From assembly GCA_022496805.1 (NCBI GenBank), contig CM040100.1:20985009-21049008 (forward strand): a stretch of DNA of 64,000 nt, read 5' to 3'. Positions 1 to 13,400 of this stretch are shown here, piece after piece. Each line of letters starts with the position of its first letter. The first letter of the stretch is position 1. The notes under the pieces were generated by a model. It saw nothing but the letters and a program-made list of their open reading frames with translations, was not told where the DNA came from and did no database searches. The translations under genes and the position numbers were made by a program. The DNA is from Pohlia nutans (Eukaryota; Streptophyta; Bryopsida; Bryales; Mniaceae).

Positions 1-2211
1 AATATCCACTGACACAACAGGTGGAACCCCCATTTCCTCCGCTGTCTGTCCATTTGGAACCACCAGTTTTCGAAGTAGTGCATCAAATGGTGGACGAGGT
101 ATACCTGTAATGCAGAATCATAGATGCGATGAACATATTAGTCTCATGCATCAGTGACCTTTTCAATTTGCAATAGCATGTTGTGAAAACACAGGCCCAG
201 CCAGTTGCAGAACCTACACCGATTTGACGCTCTAAACACAATTGTTATCATTCAACAGCAATAATTCATCGGCAACAATTTTTCATCCACGATAACTCCT
301 GTAATATGAATAGTAGGCCAGGACTAGTGCAGATCGCTTACCATGGAAAGAAAACCCAAACATAGCATCAATCACAAGTTCGAATTCATCCTTCAGCTTC
401 GATGGTAGCTCTTCTGCTGACACGAAAGGTATCCTCAGGCTTTCCAACTGGACACACAAAATGATCATGATCAGAGATTTTGCGACTAATCGTCTGTGTC
501 AAGAAAACATCCTTCATAATCTGACAGCTATTAGCTGTCCAGTGTTTTCTGTGGTAGTTAAAAACTGATTTTAGACACCACGTTCTGAATTTCTCTCAAA
601 GGTGTAAAATACTAAATAACAGACCTGCGTTACAAGTCCGTGGTATATGGGCTTATTCGTCCGCTTCGGATAACATATGGAGAGTTTGTACCCAAAGTGG
701 TACAGATGTCGTGCAGCCACAAGCCCATCTCCTCCATTGTTACCAGGTCCACAGATAACCAGTACCCGACCATATTCCTTTACTCCGTAGACCTGCCACC
801 ACACCATATATCTCATCAACTAGGTTTCAAAACCAAAACAAGGAGGTCCAGTGTAGAATATTCTTATGATATCAAAACCCCAGGACGTAGATCAGAAGCG
901 CATCTTTGCTTCGATGCCTAATCGACACGCCAAAACATTTACAGATTGAGATGACTTTCTCACATGTTGCAGCGACTAGGATCTAAACTTGTTTCGAGAA
1001 CTGTGTACAGGATGTGCTAAAGAACAATGAGCAGATGCAGAGTTTAAGACAAAGGTCTTTCTTGTTGCCTCGGACATGAACATCTCAAAAGTGATTGCTA
1101 ATACCTCTGCAATAGCTGATGCCACACTCAATCCTGCCAGTTCCTGTTCATAAACACCAAAAAAACCAATGAGGTAAATCTCAGAAACATCTCTTGAATC
1201 CAAGGATGTAATAAATGATTCCCTTCAAGCCTAGGCTTGCTGAGTGCGTAGGCCAAGGTTCATCAACATCTTGTGAATGTTTGACTACCGGTGTAGAGGT
1301 TAATCTCCCTCATTTGCTGAGCAGGAACACCAGATTGAAGCACAGAGCTTCCTTGACATCATCCTCACTAAATTGTACCATTTTAAGTTAACATCGGAGA
1401 CATTCCGTATTCAAATATTAACAACTCTAGAAAAGCTGAGGAAACAAATCAAACTCTTCTAAACTTCTAACTGAAACCGTTAGAAACTTACCATAAGCTG
1501 ATCGATGGAAAAACCAAGTTCTCCCATAAGCAACTCATCAACGGCCGTAGCCTCAGCCTGGGAGAGATATGAAATGGAGTCACCATCTTGGTGGTTGTGC
1601 GGAGTTGAGCTCGCCATTTGGCTGTTACTGCAATTATTAAGACCATGGGTGCTTATGTTAAGGTCACAAAATGAAATTTATAGCTTGTTTCTATTACACT
1701 TTTATTAGAAAAGAACTGAACTGTGAACAACAACACTGGAGTGCATACTAACTTAGTGAACTGAATAACCTGGATGTCTAACACAGGATAAATATCAGAA
1801 GGCTGCATGACAACATTGTCGCATTTGAATATAAAAAACCATAACCATTATCATGTAGAAGCAAATGAACTTGGAAGGTGATTACTGAACGAAGCACAGC
1901 ATTAATATGTAATACCTTTGACTAGACGATTGCTCCACTATTCCTGATGAAGCTGACGCCCAGCACCTATGACTAGAGAAAGCGGATGCTTCCTTGCAAA
2001 AGGGCGGTCCCTGGTCTTTCAAAACGTGCAAAGTTGCTCGGTTTGCCCCCAAACGAGGCTGCATGAGATCAAGGTTTTGTGAGGCACAATTGCCAGAGAA
2101 GCAGCCAAGAACCACATGATCCATGCAACACACGATTGCATAGATAGTAAAGATTCGACATCGCGAGACCTCAGCCATCATTCTGCTTTTATGATTGTGG
2201 CAAGCTCCCAT
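1..2211 (-). CDS. NAD(P)H-hydrate epimerase domain gene, probably the PDX3-type fusion (5' part)
   Basis: Coding exons on the minus strand: 2211-1916, 1627-1492, 1143-1105, 792-625, 447-342 and 104-1 (cut by the window edge). All junctions are GT-AG and the phases agree. The protein carries the YjeF_N (NAXE) fold that epimerises damaged [22 protein letters not shown] for nucleotide binding in exon 4, then the conserved [10 protein letters not shown] and VSVDI segments. In land plants this domain is fused to pyridoxamine 5'-phosphate oxidase (PDX3), and the spacing and wording of GLVTQ, SIDQLM and PKRTNKPIY fit that plant form. The PPOX half would lie to the left and is not seen. The first about 98 residues are Ser/Arg/Cys-rich and not conserved, as expected for an organelle transit peptide. 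The start at 2211 is the first ATG of the open frame and is uncertain; a leader exon may lie near 4.0 kb. Confidence 0.87.
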
Positions 2212-3134
2212 CTTTGGACATGTAAGATCAGGTGCAGCTTATATATCAAATATTATCACGGTGTTTCAAATGTACTGCAACCTACTGCCATTCGCTGCTT
2301 TAATCAAGCTCATATTAAAATAAAAACAAAACCACAAACCTTTGTGAATGTAGAACGTGAAATATTGCAGAGTGGAGAGGCATGCATAGACTGCACGCTT
2401 TGAAATGTATAAGCACGTGCCACTTCTGATTCACCTATACCGACGCCGCCAAACCTATTACCACCTTGGATCAGTACTGCAGGGGCACGAAAGAAATTTC
2501 AAGTTGATACCTATCACCTTGAGAAACTCTACCCTATATTCAGAAGTTGCACCCTGATCTACTGTACAAACCAGTGATGAACAAATAACGAGGATAACAA
2601 TAAACTAGTAATGAAATAACAAGCACTTCCGCAGCAACTTCCACGCAAGTAATTAGGGCAATGGTAAAAAAATCCCTCCAAACTACAGGAGCAAATTACA
2701 CATGCATAAAGACCTCAAGAAAACTTCCAATATGACCTGGAAGATGATAGGAAGAGATGATTTCGTGATTTATAAGAGGTTTTAAGCACACAAAAATACT
2801 ACTACTTCGAGATGACGACCTGCACGTGCATTGAGCTATTTTGAATATATATGCCTTGTAAAGGCCTACTCTTACCTAAAATTCTTGATTGCCTTCCTGC
2901 AAGAACCTTCCCTGACCGGAGCTTGAGCAAAGTGCAATTGCTGATTCCACTTGCTGACCAACAAGGAGAATAGAGTGAATCCAATGTTCTTTTCAGAACT
3001 ATGCCGTTGCACGATTTTATCTCCTGGACCAGTAAATGAGATTTGCAACATAAAACTTTGGTCTATAGACCTTGACTTGGACCACATCACGTCATAGCCT
3101 AAGCTCGAACGAACCGGACGTCCAAATCCTTCAT

Positions 3135-3760
3135 CAAAACTTGAACAACTCCAAAGAATTGAAATAATAATTTTCCCGCCGCTTATCTCGTCATATAAGC
3201 TTCAATCAGTTAATGACATCAATCTCAACACGGATTCGATTAATGAAAAAGAATTGCATATTCCTTCATACATGCCGAATTCATTCATATTCTACAAAGA
3301 ATTGACATGATAATTTTCCCGCTCATTATCTCGTCATTAGCTTAAAATGACATCTCGAAAGTAGAATGAATCAATCTTACTAAGGATTCAATTCCTTCAC
3401 ACGGCTGCCGAAATTTTATGATTTATTCACACTAATCAAGCCATTCTCCCAAACGAATTGAAATGATAAATTTCCCGCCGCTTATCTCGTCATATAAGCT
3501 TCAAAAATTTAATGACATCAATCTCAACACGGATTCGATTAATTACGTATCCCTTCGTACAGCTGCCGAATTCTTAGAAACCAGACATTCAAATTCTCCA
3601 AAAACTTGACATGATAATTTTCCCGCTCATTAACTCGACAAATGACATTTCAAAGTAGAATGAATCAATCTCACTAAGGATTCAATTCCTTCATACGGCT
3701 GCAGAATTTTTATGATTCGTTCATACTAATCAAACCATTTCCCCAAACGAATCACTTCAA
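3135..3760. repeat. Tandem repeat, about 310 bp period with internal half-repeats
   Basis: The block with TTTCCCGCCGCTTATCTCGT occurs near 3172 and again near 3470. A related block with TTTTCCCGCTCATTA occurs near 3313 and 3617. Each is followed by the same CTAAGGATTCAATTCCTTC or CAACACGGATTCGATTAAT tail. The layout is a duplication of a roughly 310 bp unit made of two diverged halves, lying upstream of the first certain exon of the minus-strand NAXE-like gene, so in its promoter or leader intron. Confidence 0.75.
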
Positions 3761-3986
3761 AAGCCCTTGCAAAACCTCTTGACCAAAGCTAAAACATGCA
3801 AACTGAAGGACCGAGCATATTGGCGTAAAGCGTCCCATTGGAAAATTCCAAATCGATGGCGAGAACGAGGAATGAAGCGCAAGAGCGAGGTAATTCGATT
3901 CTTACCTCTTTTTGAAAAGCGAAACATCAGCAATCGTTGGGAATGAAAAGAGGAAGATAAAAAGAGGGGGAGGGTGATGAACTTAC

Positions 3987-4024
3987 AGCAGCAATCGAGG
4001 CATACGAGAGAGATCCGTCGCCAT
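3987..4024 (-). other. Possible leader exon of the NAXE/PDX3-like gene
   Basis: On the minus strand an ATG at 4024 opens MATDLSRMPRLLL and runs into a good donor (GCT|GTAAGT) after 3987, leaving phase 2. This reads like the beginning of a transit peptide. Phase-compatible joining to the exon ending at 1916 is possible at an AG just before the ATGATG codons near 2180, but the acceptor context is weak. A second open stretch at 3090-2872 also ends in a donor (TTTTAG|GTAAGAG). Either could be 5' UTR or alternative first exons. Transcript data would decide. Confidence 0.3.
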
Positions 4025-4280
4025 AGCCAAGCTTCAAAGCAAATCCTCGCAGTAGCTCTGCGTGTCCAACTGTGAAACGCAGGCCCCTTTCCTTTTCTGC
4101 AGTGACGGCCGTGTTCCAAACGAGGTCCCCAAATCACATCCCTTAAATTCCAGGTCCCAAAGCCAGCCATAACCTCCATTCCAATAATTCCATGTTTTTT
4201 TTCAAACATGCAATTTTTCTCATTTTCGAGGGTCATTTTTCACAACTTTCCTTTCATTTCAACTTTCCTTTCAGAATTTT

Positions 4281-4741
4281 TATTTTTTACATTATAGTGT
4301 ACACCAAAGTGAAGCAAAATATGTAATTTATTATATTAATTGATCAAATTAACAAAAGAAATTCATCGCTACAAAGTAGGTCATCAAAAAGTGCTCTTGA
4401 GACCACTTTTTGGTTTTTTTCAATTTGGTTGACCCAATGAATCTAAAATTAGAAATTTAAAAGAATCAAAAATATATATTCACTTAACACACTTTGAAAA
4501 AAAATAACATGATTGAACAAAACCTCATGGAATTGTGCATGGTCAAAGTTTTGTTGACTTTGGGATATGCGTAGTTAAAAGATGTGTATATCTCACTTAA
4601 CATTGACTATTTTAAGAAATAAACAATTTCAATAAATGAGTTGGGAAATTTTGGAAAGGGAATTTTTCTTTGTTTTTGCAAAAAACATCATTTTGAAGCT
4701 CATTTTGGTACCCACCGGCCCTGAGAGGGTTGGTTCACTCT
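4281..4741. other. AT-rich spacer with no gene seen
   Basis: No convincing open frame, RNA gene or terminal inverted repeat was found between the NAXE upstream region and the first TTAA element. Confidence 0.5.
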
Positions 4742-5121
4742 TTAACCCTTAAACGTCAAGAGGGCTTGGGCTGGGCAGCCCGGAAGGTATCTAAATATTT
4801 TTGGGAGAAAAAAAAAAAAACAAACAAACAAACAAAATGGCTCTGCTGGCTAACCACTGCTACGGCACTGTTGCACTGAGGCACTTTTTCAAAAACGACT
4901 TGTACTGCCCAACTTCAACTCTTGTTCACTCCGACTACTTTGATTGCTTGTGGATGATTCCACAAGCTCCCAAATGAGGCGCAAATGAAGAATCTAAATT
5001 GCTTTTTCAGTAGCTTTCCAATGCACCAATTCTCTCTTGATTTGGTTGAGAATAACTACTTTTTCCTCAATTATTCCTTTATAACAATCCCGTGGGGCTT
5101 GCTTTGACGTTTAAGGGTTAA
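4742..5121. mobile_element. TTAA-type MITE, family A (A1)
   Basis: Ends read TTAACCCTTAAACGTCAAG and CTTTGACGTTTAAGGGTTAA, an inverted pair beginning at TTAA. A short A/CAAA-rich tract lies near 4807. Related copies are at 16346, 51389 and 55871. No coding capacity is seen. The right TTAA (5118-5121) is shared with the next element. Confidence 0.85.
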
Positions 5122-5694
5122 CCCCTAACTGCCTGAGCGTCCATTTTTTGGACGATGTACAGATTTCATCCATAATTTCTCATCCGTCATGCACTTTTTG
5201 CAGTGTGGAATTTTTACTGTAGATTCTATGGGAAGTTAGCATCATGCATATGTGATCGGATTAGAAAGGGGATGATTTGTGAAATTTTTATGCCTCATTT
5301 CATGTTGTAGTGATTCACCCAAAATTTTGAAGATTTCAGTGTAAAAGTGCTCTAAAAAAAGTCAACTCATAAAATTAAGCAACCAAAAAATCTCCAAAAA
5401 TCACTACACTTAGAGTATTACATTTCAACCAATCACAACAAATTTCATCTGTAGATTGTCAATATCTTATTCGTAATTGAATTACAAAATAATTTTGAAT
5501 TTCACGTTTCAAATTTTATACAAAATTATTGGTAATAGAAACCATAGATCTAATCGTATGGATAGAATCTAAAATTCATAATGTACAACTTTTATTCATA
5601 TATCAAGTTCAAAATATCCCTCTAGGTTGCATTTTATAATGCATCTTTGCAAAACTGCTGAATTTGGAGAGGGCTCTACGCATTTAGGGGTTAA
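5118..5694. mobile_element. TTAA-type MITE, family B (B1)
   Basis: Begins TTAACCCCTAACTGCC and ends CATTTAGGGGTTAA. The interior is almost the same as B2 at 20787-21363. Other copies are at 43572, 49914 (inverted), 52358 and 53650 (inverted). It contains the palindromic TCCATTTTTTGGACGATG near its left end. It shares one TTAA with A1 and one with C1. Confidence 0.88.
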
Positions 5695-6190
5695 TCCCTA
5701 AACGCTCAAACGACCATTTTCTGGTCACTATCCAAATCTAACGGGCTACTTGGAACAAAAAATATATGTTTTTGAAAAATTAAAAATTAAAATTAAAAAT
5801 ACTACATCAAATCTACTTTCCAATGTAATTTGAATTATGTCAATCCAAGTTAAATGCCACCCGGGAGAATTTTTCAAAGTGGATCACATCAACATTATCT
5901 TAGTGTTATAAAAATTTCTATTTGGGGAAAGTAATGATGTTCCCTCCATCATTTTTTTTTTTGCTTTTCTGAAGTTTACAATAGATAAACCAACTTTAAC
6001 CGATCATGCTAAATTTTAAACTCTAAAAGTGAAAATTGTAATTTATACAAATTTTCAAAGGTTAATGCTTTTATATCCATTAAGAAAATATCTAAAGTTA
6101 TTTTTGGAAGTTTGATTGTACGGATGATTTGTAGAGATAATGCCCTACATTTTTTCTATTGAACCAAACTTCATCAAACATATGGAAGGC
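5691..6190. mobile_element. TTAA-type MITE, family C (C1), truncated
   Basis: Starts TTAATCCCTAAACGCTC and matches the complement of the full copy at 15227-15769 until about 6190, after which the match stops. The far terminus is missing. Confidence 0.78.
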
Positions 6191-6306
6191 GTGCACGTTG
6201 TTGAGTTAGATTCATGTCTTTTAGGTTTTATTTTACTTTTCATGGAGATTCAACTCACGTTGAAATGGCCAAAAATAGCAAACCCTGTCAATGTTTCAAC
6301 TGACAT

Positions 6307-6679
6307 TAGAGTTATCCATAAAGTCCATCAAAGTTTGAAAAAGATACCACAATTTTTGCTTTATTATACTCTTATTTGTTCACTCTAAATAGTTAAAAGG
6401 TATGGAAGATCTTGGTGGTCTATCATTATTAGGTGTGTAAGAGGTGTGTAAGAGGTGTGTAAGAGCTTGGTGGTCTTCAAAAGTTTTCTAGCTCCTTTCT
6501 TGGTGCTAAATAACTTTTGAAGACCACCAAGCTCTTACACATCTCTTACTCATTTAATAATGATAAACCACCAAGGTCTTCCACACCTTTTAAGTATTTG
6601 GAGCAAACAAATAAGAGTAAAATAAAGCAAAATTCATTGAAGATTCTTCAAATTCAAGATGACTTTACGGATAACTCTA
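6307..6679. mobile_element. Long foldback element, family P (P1)
   Basis: Nearly the whole 373 bp is one inverted repeat. The left arm starts TAGAGTTATCCATAAAGTC and the right arm ends GACTTTACGGATAACTCTA. Arms of about 170 bp pair around a short loop near 6500, with AAGAGCTTGGTGGTCTTC and its complement closest to the centre. A triplicated GGTGTGTAAGA lies in the left arm only. A transcript would form a long hairpin. Family members with the same ends are at 6845 and 58206. Confidence 0.88.
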
Positions 6680-6844
6680 TTGGCAGTATAGTTTTAACAC
6701 AGACTTAATAAAATTGTAAACATGAATACCGTACGTTAAGGTGAGATTTGTCAACCAAGTGTCGAAATAATATATTTTAGAATTCAAATTGTACAAAATG
6801 CCATTTCTTAATTTTCAAAATTGTGGAAAATGAACTAGAGACAT

Positions 6845-7199
6845 TAGAGTTATTCGTGAAGTCGAGCAAAAAAAATCCACAAGAGGAAAGATAAAGCTAA
6901 AGTGGTATTTTAGCTTGAAAGATGGCAAAAAAACAAGTTTTGGCTCTTTCTTTTTTGACCAATCACAACGCACTGCATTGTCATGGAGATTCAAACCTTC
7001 CCAAAGCTAAAGAAGCTCCCCCAAGGCACACTCAAGTTCCCGCCATGGAATCTTCATGTGCCCCCACACCAACCCACATGCTTGCTCAAAGCAAGAGTTT
7101 GGCTCCTTGTGGCTGACAACCTCTGTGATTTCTATTTGTAAGCTGAAAACACAGTGTAGCAGAGGGGCTAACCCCCTTTTGACTTTACAGGTAACTCTA
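6845..7199. mobile_element. Family P element (P2)
   Basis: Bounded by TAGAGTTATTCGTGAAGTC and GACTTTACAGGTAACTCTA, the same ends as P1, but the interior is unrelated and not a perfect foldback. It lies about 260 bp before the ERD2-like start codon, so it may contribute promoter sequence. Confidence 0.75.
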
Positions 7200-7457
7200 T
7201 TCATATCATTTTTTCTATGTTTTTCATATTCTCGTCTAATTTTTTATTTTTTAGACATACTCCGAATGTAGGGTAAATTGCAGTTGTTGGCATGAATAAT
7301 AAGTCCATTAAACCCTAAGAATCATCAATCTGCCATTCTCACTATGGCTCTAGTGTGGATTTATTGCTACAAAATTTGACGACTCTGTACACAAGGATCA
7401 CACCGTTATTGCATTATTTTAGGGTTTGGGTGATACAGAGTATTTTATCAGCTGGAC

Positions 7458-10400
7458 ATGGGTTTCGCAAATACCGGTACCCGAAAGAAGTTGCGTCCGA
7501 ATCCCACGGAATGTATGGAAAAGAAAAGCTCGCGAGGAAAGACCCTTGTGAGCATAATTGCATTCCTGTTGTATACAAAACTGGTTTTCAATGATGTGCG
7601 CTGGCTTCCTATTGCTGCAGAAATTGTTCGACTTCTGGGCCTTGGCTGCCTGGTTCACAAGATTGGTCGCGAGGAGACTTGTGCTGGTAATCATACTCTA
7701 AAAAGAAAATTTTACAAAATGCCTGAAGTCCCATAAAATTTAGTAGCATGCATTGTCTCTACCCTGGCTCTACAGTAGATGGTGTGGAATATTCTACACC
7801 CAACAGTACTTCATCAGTAGTTAAGTGGACAATTAAGTGGACAGGTGGAGGCTCAAGATGATGAGGAGATTGCATGAAGGAAAGGAAGTAGGCATGAAGG
7901 CTACAGAATGTTATGCTAGGGATTGGCACCTTTAGGGTTACAGGGAATTTACATATTGCTTGGTGTACTGTACCCTGCTGTCAAGATGAGCATCTCATGT
8001 CAAATAGTTAGATTTTTTGAAATATTCTTTTTCAACAAATGTCATAAGGTTTTTTAGCCCTTGTGGTACTCACCTCCCAATCTGGTCATATTATGTCAAG
8101 GAATAGCATACGGGATTCCGGAATACGAGATTATGTCATATTAGTTAAGCTCAACTAAGGTTGAGTTGGTTGCCTCTGGTCAATGATAGTCCATTCAGTC
8201 CATGCTCCTTGATACTTTCTGGATTTCTTAAAAGAATATTGTAGAACCTTGATGATTTCCGGATTCTTTATAAAATAAACTACTAAAGATCCACAAATCA
8301 AGAAGAGTGTGATCTCCCAACTGCTAAAGAACCTTATGGTCAATTCTGAGAAAATTCTTCAAGATTTTTTTTTCAGAATAGATCTTTGTTGAAAAATAAA
8401 TTCCTGAAGATTTGGGCTTCTCTTCTTACAATTATTTTTTGTTGATGCTCACAACTGACTATGGTATGGTATTTGGTTTGCAGGTTTGTCGTTCAAATCA
8501 CATATGATCACAGCCATGTTACTTTTCGTGCGCCTCTACTGCAGCTCAGTGATGCAGCAAGACGTTCATGTGTTCATGGACTTCTTTACTCTCGTTGTGA
8601 CATTGTGGGTGCTCTGTAAGATGCAGTTCAAACTGAGGTCCACTTACTCCAAAGAGCTCGACCATTTCTCCTTGAACTACTTGGTAACTAATTCAACAGA
8701 ATCTCACTCTGGTTGTGTCTGTACATAATTGTTGCAATTCAAAGTGTACAAAGAACTAAAAATTAGTATTATTATAGATTTAGGTTCCTACACACCTGCT
8801 TGGAAAAGTGCCAATGTTGTGAATTTCTTTAAATACAACAAAATTGATGTTCACTAGTGGCGCTCCCCAAGGAGATGCCCAAGCAAAATCACTATGCATG
8901 CGTGGAATTGGGCATTACTTGACTGGGCATCTCCCTCGACAGTGCCACCTTTTCTACTAGTGGTTACAAGCTCAAGATGCTTAAACCCTAAAGGACCAAG
9001 GATTCACGGTTTCAAAATGACGAATCTAAAAGATCACATTGTGAAAAATGTAATTTAGATGGAACCAAATTTTTTTTATCAGTAGAATTAGAGAAGAGCA
9101 TTGCATATAAATTTGAACAAAAGAAAGCCCACATAAGACCTACTCAAAAATCCCAAAAAGAACATGAGATCCAATTTGAGCTTTTTGGGTCTTTTAGAGG
9201 TTAAATGATAACTCATTGTAGTCCCATCTTTACACTAATCCCTAAAAAGAAACAATGAGGATCATTTTATTTCATTATTTTATTAAGTTAACTATTTGAG
9301 TTGGTTTTGAGTAATGCAGCTGACTCCGTGTGCAATATTGTCCATGGTTTTACATCCACGGACCACATATCCGTTTTTCTACCGGACATTGTGGGCATTT
9401 GGTGTTTATTTGGAGACCATCCAGGTCCTCCCTCAGCTAAATCTCATGCAGTCCATTCGGGTACGTTCTTGAACCCTAAATAATTGTAATGCTTTTGGTT
9501 GTTTTCATTGGTGATTTCATTGCTGCTGTACGTAAATGGAGTTGATGAATAATAAAAATGGAGTTGACGTACAAAGCTAAGCTGTAAATCTCAATGTGAA
9601 GATAACATGTGTACAGTTGGATTTATCATATTTTTTATTGATAAACTGCAATTAATTTTTCAAGCTTTTCTTTTGAAATTCAATTTAAAATCCCAAATTC
9701 ACCCAAAAAAAATTAAAAATTGTTGTAAAGCATTTGGAATAACATGTACTACGAGATGGTATGATTTCCATTATTTGATTCTACTTATTTTGGAAAATCA
9801 TGTTTAAGGTCTCACTTTTTGAACTAAGAATGAAACTTGACATAAACTAATTTTGTTATTTAAAAAATAAAAATCACAATATCTTATTTTGAAGATCCAT
9901 ACCATACAAATGATAGTCAAATAGCACAAGAATCTAAAAAGAATTGATGGAAGAAAAACTATACAGGATGTAGTCTAGAGAAAGGTTACAATCTGTTCGT
10001 CGTCCATATATGGACACAAGCGCGTTAATGGGTTAAAGCAGAATATTTTGTAGTATTAGCAATTTAAATTGATGATTTATCCAAGATTTTATTTATTTAT
10101 TGGATAAACCATGTAATTACTACAAATTTTCAAAGTGAAAGTTGCCTAAATCACTGAAATTATTCTATAGACTTGTCATGAAATCAATCCTTATTGCAAT
10201 ATCAATGAAAATAAAGTATGGGGACGATTTCAATGCACTTTATGGGAACAATTTGAAAGCAACTCTACCTGGTTGTAGGGACGGTTTTGGATGTTTTCTC
10301 CTTAACCCTAGAGAACCAAGGATTTATGGTTTTAAAGTGTCAAGTTCTATTGATCATATTGTGAAAAATATAATTTAGATGAGACCAAAATTTATATCAC

Positions 10401-13400
10401 CACAATTAGTGAAGAGCATTGCATGAGTTGTTAAAAAGTAATTAAGCTTAAACAAAAAGAAGTCAATATAGGACCCAAGTGTTCTCATGGTACGGGTGAA
10501 TGAAAGGCCTCAAAATCAAGTACTACTTTCCAAAGTAGTGAATGTAGTGAATGTAGTGGTAAAAAGGTTTTTAATTAGGAAATTATTTTCGATTAAAGCT
10601 TACGTCTTATGTAATTATAATGTCCATCAAGTTTATTTTTCAAAATTATCCATCTTTGATACATTAAATTTGATTTGTAATAACAATGTGAAAAACTTGT
10701 TTGCTGGAAAAATTATATTTTAATGGTTTTTACCCTTTCCACACTATTTTTGGTATATAAATTTCATGTTTCACTAAATCACCATATGTACATTTAAGAA
10801 AGAAAACCTTCATATGAGTTTCATGATCTTCCACATATTTCCATTCTTAGGTTTTCGAGGCTCATTAAATATCATGGAATGGAATGATTCTATTTTTAGA
10901 ATATAACTTTGTTATTATTCAACATCTAGTCACATGAGACCACGTAAAAATTTGACCAATGAAATTCTAATTATCTACAATCCTTTTTACACTACATTTA
11001 GTTGAAACACTACATCGTATTTTCTACTAATGTGGTTGTAGCGGGCATTGGTCCAAAAGTAAATTGAGTCAAAAATATCACTGTGTAGATATCCCTGATA
11101 CCCCTAAACTTTCAAAATCTTATATATCCATCATTTACGAAAATGTAACTAGAATTTTCCAAAGTCCATTTTCTCCAAAAATCCGTCACTTTGAACTACT
11201 TTTTCCACTCACCCGTACAATGAGAACGCACACCTATTCAAAACTCCTAATAAAAACATGAGGACAAATTTGGGCTTCTTGGTCCTTTAGATAAACTACA
11301 CTATTTATGCCATAGGTTGGAAGTCACCCTTGGGGGGTGACCACGCAAAAAGTTGAAAACCCTGTGAGTTAAACTATAGGACCCTTTTTATTCATGGGAG
11401 GAAAATTTTCTACCTAATTATAAAATTTTATATGTAAAATAGAATGCTTTAAATTCAAGTAAGGAATAATTCAAGAATCTACTTGGAATATATTTGAAAT
11501 ATTCTAGAATATGTCCCAAATAATGTGATAACCTCCATTCAAATACCCTCTTAACGCAAGTGGTTACGCTAGATATATATTAGTGATTCCCTTGAGAAGC
11601 CACCCTATTTATGCTACTATTTATTAGTATTGTATACATCAATTTTTTTATATAAGACACTGATACATAGTGACACAAATAGTCACATGGCACGAATAAG
11701 ATGGTTTACAGTAGTTGTCTGATGAATCCATGGATTGTACAATACTTCAATGCATTGTGTTTGCCAGTGTACAATCTACCCTCTATAACATGACACTCCA
11801 TAATATGACAATATTATTGTTTCAAGCAATACACACGTAACAAGTCATTTATGTGACTAATCCATGCTTGATTAGGGCTTCCGAAACATGTCATAATAGA
11901 GAGGGGCAACTGTAATAACATCCTTCATTTTTCTTAACCACTAAAAAACCAAGAAGTTCAAATTGGGCCTCGTATTTTTTTAACAGTTTTGAGTAGGTTC
12001 TATGTGGACTTCCTCTTGTTCAATTTTTTTGTTTCTTGACCATCATATGCATTATTTTTCACTAATTCCAGTGATACAAAATTTAGTCTCATCTGAATTA
12101 TATATTTCACAATATGATTAATTGACTTTGTCATTTTAAAACCATGAATCCTTGGTCTTTAGGGGTTGATTTTACCTTACATTGAGTGATGTGAAGAAGA
12201 AAGAAAAAGAAACAGGGTTTGATGATATGTTCATGGAGAATTGAGCAAGTGTGTATTTTGTGAGCAGGTGATTGAGCCTCACACTGCTCATTATGTGTTT
12301 GCCCTTGGAGTATCACGCCTCTTGAACTGCACGTACTACGTCATCCAGGTTCGATCTCCTCCCTCTCACTGATCTATCAAAATGGTTGTCTTTTCAAAAA
12401 CTTTTAGTGTGAAGAAATCTATACCATTGTCTGATACCGTAGTACCATAGCTGGGTCGCCACCCCACGAACGAATATTTAATATTTTTTGGAAAAATAAG
12501 GTTCATTCCTCAAAAAATGAATTTCTTGGTTTTTGTTTTTTAGCAAAAAAATGATTAAAAATGGCCCAAAATAGCTTAGAAGTAGCAAAATATAGCTTAA
12601 AATAATTTATTCTATTTTTGTTTTTTATCCCCACAATTTTCAATTTTTTACGGTTTATATTTTTTGAATTAATTTTTGGCGACTCAGGTATGGTACTACA
12701 GTAGTAGGGTTGGAATTTTTTTTCAAAAATAGAAATAAATTGTTTTTTGAAATCACTAGCAATGATTGCCACATATTTATTTATTTTTCTTAATTATATT
12801 TCAAAAATTGTTGAATGAAGAAAATTTACCATTCTTCACAATTCTTGAAATTGTTGAATAAATGTATTTGAACTAGAAGGGAAGAAGGAGGTGGTCTTGT
12901 AATCAAAGTCATTCTCAAAGAACAAGGGTTAAGAAGATCTTGTAATCATATTCAATCTAAATCAACCTCAAAGAATTTGACTTAAGAACTTGCAAAACTA
13001 TGTACACTCTTACTAAAATATATCCTCAATGAATTTAGGTACTCATTGTGCATAGCACATTATCTTATTTTGAAAAGTGTCCAACCAAGAAAATTTTAAA
13101 AACCAAGTCATCTTTCTCTTTCTAAAAAATTATTTCAAGATTTCATGCATATAATATGGAAATTTTTGAATCAGAGGTTGTGAAGAAGTTGAAAAGGAAA
13201 AATATGTTGTTATCAAAATTATGGAGAGCCCTCACTTGAATGTGCATAGTAGACTAACTTATTTTGAGTTTTGTACTACAAAGAAAAATTGTGCAATCAA
13301 GTAAAATTTTACCTCCAAAAAAATGTCATTTGAAGTCAATTTGCTTAAGTTATGCACAAATATATATAATAAATTTAACCAATGACTAAGAGTGAGAAGA

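Noticed and set aside
3757..4236. 159-codon minus-strand open frame
   Set aside because: No recognisable motif. The better reading is a short leader exon starting at 4024 that ends at the donor inside this frame.
7056..7271. Cys/His-containing frame before the ERD2-like gene
   Set aside because: It lies inside MITE P2 and runs past its end without any coding signal.
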